Positions 55,234 through 64,000 of a stretch of 64,000 bases of DNA are shown one piece after another (the stretch's first letter is position 1; each line of letters opens with the position of its first letter). The notes beneath the pieces are model-generated. The model was not told where the DNA came from, searched no databases, and worked only from the letters and a program-made list of their open reading frames with translations. The position numbers and the translations under genes were made by a program. The DNA comes from Prostheceraeus crozeri. Lineage: Eukaryota > Platyhelminthes > Polycladida > Euryleptidae. Where the stretch lies: positions 62,001-126,000 of the forward strand of contig CAJQUW010004600.1 of the NCBI GenBank assembly GCA_907163375.1, read 5' to 3'.

Positions 55234-55773
55234 ATGCTCCCCATCCGCATCATCAACGCCAAGCGCGAAATGAATCTCAGAAGAGACATCGATTTAGAAC
55301 AGTTGCATACCCATCTTCCCGATTCAGTATATCATCGCGGTCGTCCGCAAATGTTGGTCATTCGCATGAGCAACGGTCGAAATCTTCAAATCTTTCGCTG
55401 CGGCAAAATCCAAGTCCTAGGAAACCTTTCTCATTTCGTGATGCAGTCCATGTGTTACGAAGTCATCAAGAAAATGCGAACACTCATGCCTCATCTACGC
55501 CTCAGTCCCCTGACATTGAAGAATATAGTAGTGTCTGTTCAATTGAAGATGTTAGTGAATCTAGCCAACATTAAAACCAGTGATCATTGTATATTTTATG
55601 AAACTGAACTCTTTCCTGGTGCTCTGATTCGGAAGTGGCATCCTGTACATATTGCAGTGTTTCACAACGGACATTGTATCATGACTGGTTTACGTGATAT
55701 CAGTAAAGTAGCTGACATTGTTAAATCTCTAATGCGTTGTCTGTATGAGTCACAGTTAATAGAATCGTGTTAA
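55234..55773 (+). CDS. TATA-binding-protein-like factor encoded by Polinton-2
   Basis: 179 aa, essentially the length of the TBP core alone. Two repeats: repeat 1 (about residues 5-85) with IDLEQLHTHLPDSVYHRG, MLVIRMSNGRNLQIFRCGKI, then VLGN; repeat 2 (about 90-170) with LTLKNIVVSVQLKMLVNL, FYETELFPGALIRKW, VHIAVFHNGHCIMTG. Animal TBP has, at the same places, KIQNMVGSCDVKFPIRL, SYEPELFPGLIYRM and LLIFVSGKVVLTGAK, and in repeat 1 [27 protein letters not shown]. The phenylalanine pairs that kink DNA are partly replaced, so specificity may differ. The frame is open and TATA-driven. It would recruit Pol II, or an altered set of factors, to element promoters; that role is inference. A capture of host TBP, TRF or another TBP relative is possible. 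Confidence 0.85.
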   Translation: MLPIRIINAKREMNLRRDIDLEQLHTHLPDSVYHRGRPQMLVIRMSNGRNLQIFRCGKIQVLGNLSHFVMQSMCYEVIKKMRTLMPHLRLSPLTLKNIVVSVQLKMLVNLANIKTSDHCIFYETELFPGALIRKWHPVHIAVFHNGHCIMTGLRDISKVADIVKSLMRCLYESQLIESC

Positions 55774-56100
55774 TCACATGATGTGTTTTGAATTAGTCAT
55801 CGCAATGAACTATCGCCCACACACGTGTCGGTGAAAAGGTCATCAACAAGGTTCTTCGCTTTATGATGAGTCAGCGCTATTTATAGACATGAAATGATGC
55901 CCACACACGTGTCGGTGAAAAGGTTCAACAAGACTGATTAGATTCATATGACTGGTGCTTTTCCCCTTCATGAGTCAGAGCTATTTATAGACATGAGTCA
56001 GCAAAGTAGTTGATGTTTCCTAAGCCGAAGAAATTGTCATGATGTTACATTCGTTGGTGAGGATGATAACTTACAAACTCTAACATGGTTTTGACTTTAT
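55774..56100. promoter_or_regulatory. AP-1 plus TATA modules without a downstream gene
   Basis: Two copies of TGAGTCAGnGCTATTTATAGACATGA (TGAGTCA at 55867 and 55971) and a third TGAGTCA at 55994, together with a repeated CCCACACACGTGTCGGTGAAAA block (containing CACGTG). These look like promoter units, yet only tandem repeats follow, so they may be left over from lost genes. Confidence 0.5.
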
Positions 56101-56515
56101 TTTATACTTAACCTATCTTGCAAACAGTGAAATGCTTGTCACTTTATTTTATACTTTACCTATCTTGCAAACAGCGACATGGTTATAACTTTATTTCTAA
56201 CTTCACAATCATCAACTTTATTTCTAACTTTACAAACGTCAACTTTATTTCTAACTTTACAAACAGTGAAGTAATTCTGACTTCATTTATATTTCACCTA
56301 TCCTACAAACAGCGACATGCTTATAACTTTATTTCTAACTTTACAATCATCAACTTTATTTCTAACTTAACAAACGTCAACTTTATTTCTAACTTTAAAA
56401 ACAGTGAAATGATTCTGACTTCATTTATATTTCACCTAACTTACAAACAGCGACATGGTTATAACTTTATTTCTAACTTTACAATCATCAACTTTATTTC
56501 TAACCCTACCCATCT
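56100..56515. repeat. Higher-order tandem repeat, about 140 bp period
   Basis: Units carry CGACATG.TTATAACTTTAT, several TTTATTTCTAACTTTACAAA words and ATTCTGACTTCATTTATATT, starting near 56173, 56311 and 56452. A 135-codon frame across it is a by-product of the repeats. Confidence 0.85.
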
Positions 56516-56660
56516 TACAAAATGATCAAAACTTTTACTTCTGTCTATTGAGTGAGAATCCCATCTTTATGTCAAAAGAAAAACGAGACAGTCTGTACAT
56601 GATATGTTATTGAATGAAAGACATTTCATCACAGTCACACATAGTTAATACTATACACAG

Positions 56661-56785
56661 AGAAAACAAAGTCACTCATGTGCAGGGAGAAAACAAAGTC
56701 ACTCATGTGCAGGGAGAAAACAAAGTCACTGATGTGCAGGGAGAAAACAAAGTCACTGATGTGCAGGGAGAAAACAAAGTCAGCA
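56661..56785. repeat. 27-bp tandem repeat, nearly five copies
   Basis: The unit AGAAAACAAAGTCACTCATG plus TGCAGGG repeats head to tail from 56661 with no spacers; later copies read GTCACTGATG. It encodes ENKVTHVQG in one frame. A minisatellite, not a CRISPR array. Confidence 0.9.
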
Positions 56786-56928
56786 AAAGCACTGGATACC
56801 CCATCGATGATATGCTGTGATCAGGAGTTGGACGCATGTTACAAGGCACTCACTCACAACATCCCATAGAAAACGCCATGGTGTGAAAAAGCAAAACATC
56901 AACCACAACAGAGAGGAAGCATTGATCA

Positions 56929-59900
56929 TCATACATCGCCGGACGGAGGAGGAGAAAGTTTCTGTCTCTTGGGTGGAGGTAGATGAGTGTCTGGATGGCC
57001 GTACGGTAATGAGTGGTTAGGACTCATCCAGCATCGCTTGTCTTCCCAAGCTGAGAGACCTCGTTTCCTAAACGTCGTTGTTCTGACTTGATGCGACTGT
57101 AATTTTAAAATGGTCATTTCTACTTTTTTAATTTTAAGTGAATCTAAGGCATCTTGTTAGTCCCTATGTGTCATTTTTCTAACGATTGACTTCGAGATGC
57201 CTTTCGCCCGTTTTATAGAAAGCTCTGAGAATTTTAGCTTCATCGAGTACATCTTGGGACGAAGCAAGATTATCTCCTCTATCTGTTTGCCGGTACACTC
57301 ATCCTTGAAGCAGCCAAGCTTCGCTATATTTGAGGTAGAGTAAAGCGGATGGTCAGTGGGATAGTTGGAACTATCAAACTTGGGTGCTAAATATTTTTAA
57401 ATGTCTTCCTGCTTGACTTGGCTAGTGGTTGTCAAAGCTAGGAAGAAGCTGTCTGTATCGCCTCCTACTAATTCCACATGTTGGATCAATGGACAAGTTT
57501 TAAAAGTGTGGTAAAATAACTTGTACATTTCTAACTTGGAGTGATCCAAGACAGCTTGACCGACATAAATGTGCTTGCAAAGTTCTACTTTCAATTTTTT
57601 TGCATTTTAAAACCAGTAATGTCTTCGGAAATGACATCATGGTGGCAAAACAACGGCGAGCGACATGACTTGATACTCGTTTCCGGATCAGTCACGATAC
57701 GATAGTCCATGCGCTTTCTTACATCCTCCATGGTTTTACCAAAGAGGGCACGATTCTTAAATTTAAAGAAGTCCTTTTCGAAAGGATTCTTGGATTCAGC
57801 CCGTTTCTTACTATTAAATTCTATATACGGTTTTAGAAAGGGCTTCTGCCTAAACTGGATAGCGCGATGGACTTTGTCAAGTTGCATCCCCATACCTAGA
57901 TAGAATTTGAGGATTGAATAGTGCAAGATGTAATGCTGCTTGTTCAATTGGGTGAGCAACAACTTCCTAGTGTGTTTATAGTGTAAGTCATTTTCCGCCT
58001 CATACTGCTTATTGTGTTCTTCCATAAAGGGAGAGAACATATCTGGACTGACTATGCCAGATTCGGGTGTGAGAGGAAGATCAACGGTTCTATTCTTAAT
58101 ACATTCTGGATAGATGAGGTCGACTTCAAATAAATAACCTTTGTCGGCCTCATCTCCCAGTGCCATGATGTGTGCTGGATTGGAGAAGTGTTCAATGTCA
58201 TGGGGCTCTACCCATTGGAAGTCAGACTGTGGCAAAGGCTTGGATAATACACTCCCACATAAATTATTTTGGTTTATGTACATTAAATGCGTGGTCGATC
58301 CTATGTCTTGGGTGCTGTTGACAACATGTTTGTTGACAAGTACTAAGCCTCCCTTAATACCACGTTCAAATAACGTGTACATTTCTGCATCTTGCAGTAA
58401 ATGAATGCTCTCTTTCGTCATCTTGAAGGCTGACTGATAGGACAGAATCGGCATACTAACAAAATGGACGGGGTCTAAGGCGTTCTGTGCTAATGTGACT
58501 TTCCTAAAAGTCTCAAATACGTCAGCCAGCAGATAGACGTCTAATTTTAGGTAGGCAAGCATGTAGTCACCAAAAGTGGGACACCTAAATTCTAGCCATG
58601 CTTGCTCTGCATATCTATAATCATCCAGCGAACAGTCCTCACCCGTCAAATCATTTTTAAATTTATCGATGGACGGAAGGGATGTCTCCTTCAATGTATC
58701 CATTGAACTAAAATAACTATAAGGAAACACCCCTTTCCGTCGTATCAGACTGTCACTTATGTTGGGATAGTCTTTCTTTAAATGTTGTTGAGGGGAAGTG
58801 TTTCTAAATTATTAGCCAACGCGGCTAAGGAAGAAGACATAAATTGAAAACTGTCTAGAAACTTTATGTCATAGAAGACAGGCTTCCCCTCCTTCGTCTT
58901 ATCTACTTGGACTTTAGCAGTGTTGCACATAAATTTTTCCTTACTTTGTGCAATCACTTTGGATGACCAGGATTTCATTTTACCGAATCCATGGCGAATG
59001 ATGATGTGAGCATCATAACATTTAAAGTTATGAAAGATGACGGGGAGCGTTCGCCGTTTGAGCCTAAGTTTCATATTGCATTTACTGCATAAGGCAGACC
59101 TAAATTTACCACTGAGATGGCAATGGTCCCTCACTTTCTTATGTTGCTGATCATCAAAGGATGAACAGAAGCGGGGACATTCCATGGTCATATCAAATTT
59201 GATTTTATCGGCTTCTGTGAAGCACATGGGTTTCCTAGTCAGCTCCGTTTCATACCATTGATGAAACGGTTTTCAACGCACTCCTCGCCTTGCCAAACAT
59301 GCATCTTATTTTGATTCCTATAATATGGATGCCAAACTTCATAGCAGGCAATGGCTGCTGGCTCATGACTTAGATCTTCTTGTTCAATGTAACATTCAAT
59401 GTCCGCATAGATGGTACATATGGGACTGAGGTCATTGCCGTTTTCCTCATACCTATAAAATTTATCTTTGGGCATGACTTCCATTTGAAGTTTACCCCGA
59501 GAGCACCACTCGTAATGCTGTTCAAAATATGGTTTAGATGTGAAACGTCGTGCGCAGCGATCATAGTAATAATGTTTGTCATCATAACTTTGCTGGTGGC
59601 GATACAACTTTGAAATTTTAGGAATGCCACAATAATGCCATTCTGGGTGGTTGTCGCTATAGACTAGGAGAAGATTGACAACCCGGTCGAAGTTACTTTG
59701 GCGATTATTATACCTAACGCTCTTCAGACCTTTTTACCAGAGATGGACGACGATCTTAATGTTGTTGAGTTTTTCAAATTGGGCGATGCCTTTAAAATCT
59801 AATGTGTTGACATCTAACCCGTCAAACGTAAGCTCATCCTCCCATTCACGATAGTGAGTGATTCTTTCACGATGTACACTTATATCATTGTAGTGAAGAA

Positions 59901-61020
59901 TGGAGAGAACGGCATATTTGAAACACTGGGACTGACACTCTACATTGATGACAGCCTTTTTGTCAGCCAGTGCCTTGGGGAGGGTGAAACAACCGCTCCC
60001 TTGCAAATTTTCTAGAAGATTGATTTTGATGTCTATTTTCTCTATCCCATCAAAGACCAGTCCGCTGTCTCTTTCATTAATTAAGTTGCTGACGAGATAG
60101 GTCGGATGTCTCTCTATCCGCTCGTTTACATCACCTATGAGATCAGCAGCACAGGAGGCTATCCTAATGGTCACAGTGGACTCTACTTCTCCCGTGCTAC
60201 TGTCTACCTTATTGAAACGAGCAGTGAGATAGAACACGCCTTTGAGTAAAAATCTATCTAAGCTCGCCAACATTTGATGAATCAAGCCTATATTATTCAT
60301 CAAGAAAGGATGAATATCTTGCACAGGTTCAGAGCTTTCTAACTTATAGTCGCGAACGAGCCTCTCAAGGGAAAACTTGCTCAGCCTTAGAGTGACGTTG
60401 TCGTCAGTGTAAAGCTCAGTGGGATGAGTGTGACAGAGTGTGTGCGAAGAAAGAACAAACTCTGTAGGAAAGGTCTTCTGACACGAAGAACAGGAAAAGC
60501 CGACGTGCGATGAAGGATGCTTCCTACCTGATGACGTTGGTGGTTACCTCACACTGCCACAGGAACCACCTTCGATGTGGACTCGCAAGTTGGTGTTGTT
60601 GTAGAACGTGCGTCCACAACCTTCACACTTGGGTCGTTGAGGGATCGGTCGGCGCTTTCCTCCCCTGCAGGCATGGTCAGCGGTGTGACGTCTCACATTG
60701 TAAGCTGAGGCGAATACCCTGTCACACCGCTGGCATCGAAAGTCCTCCTTCTCTTCGACCTCTTCGACTTCTTTACGAATACATTCATGCACTGAAAAAG
60801 AATGGCAGCAAAGATAAGCAGAGGTAAAATTTGGATTCGGTTTAAACATGAACAAAATAAGGGAAGGGCTCTTGATTTTAATGAGGATGTCTGCCCTAAT
60901 GATGTTAGTAATAGAATCAACCTTCATACAAATACTTACATTGCTCGATGGTAGCCTTTTCCATCTCAGCAGCAATGCGATAGTTCTCAATTTTCCTAAA
61001 CTCCATGTCGGATAGTTGAT
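56929..61020 (-). pseudogene. pPolB of Polinton-2, broken (about half a dozen breaks)
   Basis: Homologous along its length to the Polinton-1 polymerase. Zinc fingers lie near 60550-60740 (FRCQRCDRVFASAYNVRRH; CEGCGRTFYNNTNLRVH). A pre-exonuclease domain (INERDSGLVFDGIEKIDIKI) follows, then Exo I (YADIECYIEQ), Exo II (FHNFKCYDAHI), Exo III (YLKLDVYLLADV), motif A (INQNNLCGSVL, which departs from the usual D..N.LYG), motif B (FKNRALFGKTMEDV), motif C (GGDTDSFFL) and the Pro-rich tail (GHPDTHLPPPKRQK). The decay contrasts with the open TBP-like and TIR-proximal genes of the same element. A canonical GT-AG intron candidate (60792-60939) lies before the zinc fingers. Confidence 0.88.
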
Positions 61021-61050
61021 AATAGATACTGAATAGTAAGACTTCAATCA

Positions 61051-61509
61051 CTGAAAAGGAAAGATGAGAATCGTTTCATTTGCCTAGTCAACGTTTAACA
61101 TGGGAACAATCATTGAAGTGACATCTAATGAATTACATTTCACTCTACTCCATATCATAAAGAGTAACCTTTGTCGAATGGCTGAAGTACTCTGACCTGG
61201 CGAGAGAAAGCGTCACGTTGAGTATGAAGTCGAACGCCTAACATGAGCAACGGCTCAGAGGTTTCGGTCTAGCAAACGACGAACAACCCGAGCAACGCAA
61301 TCCCTCTACGGCAGTACCCGCCGTCCCGAAGGAACGCTCGAGCAATGGAGGTATTACAGCGATGATATGTTTTATGAGCAGAAGATATGATAGCAAGAAA
61401 CTATTCAACTTGATAGCAAGTCAAAACAACCTGATAGCAGGAGCTCACCGACACTCACCTTGTGAAAGATAAAAGTGAAGAACAGAGCTGGTGCACTGCC
61501 TTTTATAAG
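61051..61509 (-). promoter_or_regulatory. Promoter and 5'UTR intron of the Polinton-2 polymerase
   Basis: Minus strand TATAAAA lies at 61501-61507 (CTTATAAAAGGCAG), then a leader of about 40 bases ending AAG before GTGAGT (intron start 61458). The acceptor TTCCTTTTCAG ends at 61051, shortly before the first coding ATG. The same TATA, short exon, intron plan is used by the coiled-coil genes. Confidence 0.6.
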
Positions 61510-61646
61510 ATTTTCCTAAGCGGTGAATGGATGAGACCTCTCGTCCAATCACAGACGAGCTAGAGTTCCCGATGTGCGCACACACATTTGTAACAAGTTA
61601 TTGAAATCGTCCTAGGCAAACATGATGTTTAGCAATAGACTCAACC

Positions 61647-62147
61647 ATGGCGCCCGAAGTCAATACATTGAAACATGATGATTGCACGATTCGTTTTCAT
61701 TAAGAGTGCTTCGGAGGCTTAATACAAGATTACATCCTTGAGTTTCAAAGGGAGGAGACAGATTTGGAAGTATGTCTAGACTACACACGAAAAATATTTG
61801 CGGAGTTGATATATTATTTCAAAGACAGTCTCATCAGGGCTCGCTTAATTGCACATGTCAATTACATTCATTTTCCACATGGTGAAGTAGCGGGAAGTGT
61901 TGACTTTCAATTTCGTTCCTATGGACAAGAATATGTTACTGATGCTTCTGAGTTTTATACACGACATCTGCGGAAGATTATTTCTCGGATGGACAACTTT
62001 CATTGTTACGGCGATCATTTGCTTCTGAATAAAATAAACCATATTGTCATTGCTATTAGTAAAGTGGGTTTCAATGATGTTAAATCAAAGACCAAATTCA
62101 TGACGACTTTTGCTAACTATACTTTAGAGGTAACGAGTCTCTACTGA
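61647..62147 (+). pseudogene. Stand-alone polymerase-domain homologue, Polinton-2 copy, about one break
   Basis: The conserved core reads FKDSLIRARLIAHVNYIHF, FQFRSYGQEYVTDASEF and ISRMDNFHCYGDHLLLNKIN. This matches the Polinton-1 gene at 38117-38540 over its whole length, including the lead-in (DYILEFQREETDLE against DYVIKFHKDETDIE), and has an extra C-terminal 30 residues. It lies between the polymerase and the coiled-coil gene, on the opposite strand, whereas the Polinton-1 copy sits far away beside the exonuclease-like gene. Confidence 0.6.
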
Positions 62148-62259
62148 TACCATGTAGTTGATTTCTATAAACGGCAGACTTGTTACCCTTCATGGTAGTA
62201 TTATTCATCAATGGTTTATCATGGTGAGATCAATCTTCGAAATAACTATATTTGGAACA

Positions 62260-62622
62260 TCACATGTCTCCCTATATTTTTTCTGCTGATTTTAGTAACT
62301 TACGTTTTCTTCAATACTTGTATAGCAATCCACTGCGATACAGTAAAGTAACGTTCAGAGCTTGTCCACTACTGAAGACAGAAGTCTGATGTGTCACATG
62401 TGGTGCAAGGGTGGCCTCCCATTTCATTCCATTTCATCATTTATTCTTCCCCTCTGCATTCCATATCCGAAGATATGTGGTGGACTTTGGACCGCTTTAG
62501 CTGCATTAGAAGGTTGGCCCTTAAAAGAGCCCATGGGTCGTTCTCCGTCCACCGACACTACTCTCTTCATCAACTATTGCAAAAACTCTGAAAGAAAAAG
62601 AATAGGAGATTATAGGCGTTAA
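62260..62622 (+). pseudogene. Relative of the small unnamed gene of Polinton-1
   Basis: Sequence near 62330-62436 resembles the first exon of the Polinton-1 gene at 26231-26865, including a CDTVK against CDPCVK segment and the conserved CCTCCCATTTCATTCCATT string. The downstream open stretch to 62622 has no clear match. It keeps the same place (between coiled-coil gene and polymerase) and relative strand in both elements. Probably degraded here. Confidence 0.3.
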
Positions 62623-62659
62623 GGAAATGATCATGTTGAAGTAACTTATTGGGAACTTT

Positions 62660-63657
62660 CTACCGAATTTTTCGGACGACGAAGTCTTCAAGCTGACCGG
62701 TAATGTCCATACTCATGTGGAGACATCGGACTCCGTCGCCCTCGTAGCACTCCTGCGTCTGATCTGGGTCACTTGTGATGGAATGGGCATCGCACACATT
62801 ATTTTCAAAGAGGGGAAGGTGGACCTCATACACTCTCTTCCTCTTCACTCTTCTCTCAACCTCTCGCAACTTTTCCACTTTACTCCCCAACTGTCTGTTG
62901 ACCACCTTCGTCTCTTCCACTTCCTTCACCACACCTCGCATCCGCTCTACCTCATTCTTCTCACGCATCAACTCCGACTCTAAGCCCTCAACCGGCTTCA
63001 CTCGCTTCATCATTCCACTTTTTTCCTTCAACCACTCCTGCTCCTTCACTCGCATCTCCTCCAACTCCTCTCTCATCACCTTTATACCCTCAACCTTAGC
63101 CTTCAGCTGTTCATTCTCCTTCAAAAGTTTTCTATTCACACTCTCCATAGCCATCAAATGATCCTTCAACCTCACAAACGCCTCCATATCATGCACCTCT
63201 TTCCTAGGCAATGATGTCGCTACAGGCTCAGCCACCTCACCATCCAACTCGTCAGACAACTCACTCCCAAACAATGAGAGCATCATCTTCCTAGTCTCAT
63301 CACTCGCCCGCTCAATCACTCCTCTTCACTCACCACTACCTCCCGATCCTTCGCTACAGCACCCTCAATACTTCTAACTGCTGCATTCAACTCCTCCTTC
63401 GTCTTAATTAATTCACTCATCCACACACGAAACGACTGCGTTCCAATGATTCCGGATGGGCAAGATTCGTGCGCCTTCCGGAAACCCTCAACATCATCCT
63501 CATCACACACCACCCTATGATGAACACAGACCTTAAAAACATGCATTCTCTCATGTTGGTCCAGCGTCCCCTCTTTCATATGCTTACGGTATTCGCTGCC
63601 CCTTGTCAATCTACCGCAGGAGCATTGAGTAATGATAAAACGCGGAGTTTTAGTCAT
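62660..63657 (-). pseudogene. Polinton coiled-coil protein, Polinton-2 copy, about one break
   Basis: The head MTKTPRFIITQCSCGRLTRG then EYRKHMKEGT matches the Polinton-1 head (KCLCGEVKRGGEFKRHLNK). Next comes a strongly predicted coiled coil (for example LKENEQLKAKVEGIKVMREE), then TQECYEGDGVRCLHMSMDI against SECYEGAMPDIRCLHISIK. The shared head and tail around a poorly conserved coiled coil suggest two functional ends held apart by a spacer rod. It starts right after a splice acceptor. Confidence 0.65.
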
Positions 63658-63664
63658 GATAATT

Positions 63665-63914
63665 CTGTAAAGATAGAGTAAAATTTGATAGCAAGTGTTT
63701 ACAGGATACTACTTGCTGATATGCATTGCAAGACTAAGTCATCAAACATTTGATAGCAAACGTTGGAATAGAATCGTCAACCAAATTTAAAGAGTATGAT
63801 TCCTAGCTTTATCCTAAAACCAAAAGTTTGATAGCAAACCTTGTCAGAGCACTCACCGTTCGTCTTGCAACTTGAAACAGGAGTGAAGACTAGAGAAAAG
63901 TCGCGGTTTATATA
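63665..63914 (-). promoter_or_regulatory. Promoter and 5'UTR intron of the Polinton-2 coiled-coil gene
   Basis: TATATAAA (63907-63914, minus strand) is followed by a leader of about 30 bases ending ACG before GTGAGT (intron start 63856); the acceptor TTTACAG ends at 63665, eight bases before the ATG. TATA-to-donor spacing (about 58 bp) equals that of Polinton-1 (about 56 bp). Confidence 0.65.
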
Positions 63915-64000
63915 CCCCTCTGACACAAAGCCATGATTCAGAGCTTCCTTATTTGGCCATGCATTTGACTTGACAACAGCAGTTTTACCATGTATGGCAT

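Larger units (their letters stand above)
53000..64000. mobile_element. Polinton-2, inverted relative to Polinton-1, runs off the window
   Basis: The left terminal repeat (about 53083-53735) shares block types with the Polinton-1 TIR ('ccagattcgga', 'cgtcagagttgga', 'atagctcatttgaaagc'). Homologues of Polinton-1 genes follow in reversed order: TIR-proximal family, PC4-like, polymerase, stand-alone polymerase domain, coiled-coil gene. It adds a TBP-like gene. No capsid, ATPase or integrase sequence is visible; the corresponding place holds tandem repeats. The polymerase and coiled-coil genes carry several breaks, so it is older than Polinton-1. The exact left end (AGT near 52986 or the C-tract near 53083) and the right end are not determined. 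Confidence 0.85.

Noticed and set aside
55218-55574. 118-codon frame overlapping the TBP-like gene
   Set aside because: Lies in another frame of the same DNA and has low-complexity His/Ser/Arg content; the TBP frame explains the region.
56661-56785. Regular 27-bp repeat considered as a CRISPR array
   Set aside because: Repeats are directly abutting without spacers, in a eukaryotic context.
56118-56869. Frames across tandem repeats (IINFISNFTNVN-like; ENKVTHVQG-like)
   Set aside because: Periodic translations of minisatellites without start context or domain.
1-64000. Host protein-coding gene
   Set aside because: No multi-exon or single-exon host gene could be recognised; every substantial frame belongs to a mobile element or repeat.

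Overview
The window is eukaryotic, AT-rich, repeat-dense DNA. Split coding regions, GT-AG introns, tRNA-like Pol III promoters, LINE, hAT, Tc1 and mag-like Gypsy fossils and two Polinton-type elements all point to an animal. The octamer TAGGCCTA occurs ten times, which reminds me of marine invertebrate (perhaps echinoderm) genomes, but the species cannot be fixed from sequence alone. I recognise no host protein-coding gene anywhere in the 64 kb.

Layout. 1-23.2 kb: intergenic or intronic DNA with LINE scraps, a BED/hAT transposase fossil, several non-autonomous DNA transposon candidates, a CR1/L2-like LINE carrying a hAT MITE with a perfect 8-bp target duplication, and a tandem pair of tRNA-like sequences. 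23,204-41,145: Polinton-1, 17.9 kb, bounded by a perfect 6-bp target duplication (GCTATC) and AGTAGTAAG...CTTACTACT termini. It carries a protein-primed DNA polymerase, an integrase region, a packaging-type ATPase, two tandem 'WEVG' proteins, a PC4-like protein, RING-like proteins, an exonuclease-like protein and several families I cannot name. 41.2-44.9 kb: a CT-rich microsatellite, a foldback and plain DNA. 44,888-52,510: a mag-like Ty3/Gypsy fossil with both LTRs, a tRNA-Ser-type primer site and flanking GTATAC, interrupted by about 2.8 kb of nested DNA-transposon sequence. From about 53 kb to beyond the right edge: Polinton-2, in opposite gene order to Polinton-1.

The most interesting content is in the Polintons. 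Polinton-2 carries an open, TATA-driven gene for a 179-aa protein made of two TATA-binding-protein (TBP) repeats. Immediately before it is a small PC4-like gene, and upstream lie clusters of AP-1-type TGAGTCA sites. Both elements share a coiled-coil gene with the same TATA, short exon and 5'UTR-intron layout, a TIR-proximal gene family of about 200 aa, and a free-standing small protein that looks like the domain just before the polymerase exonuclease. Polinton-2 has no visible capsid, ATPase or integrase module. The working picture is an element lineage with its own transcription-initiation kit, in which replication genes can persist after the packaging genes are gone. This is inference from reading sequence by eye; no searches were run.
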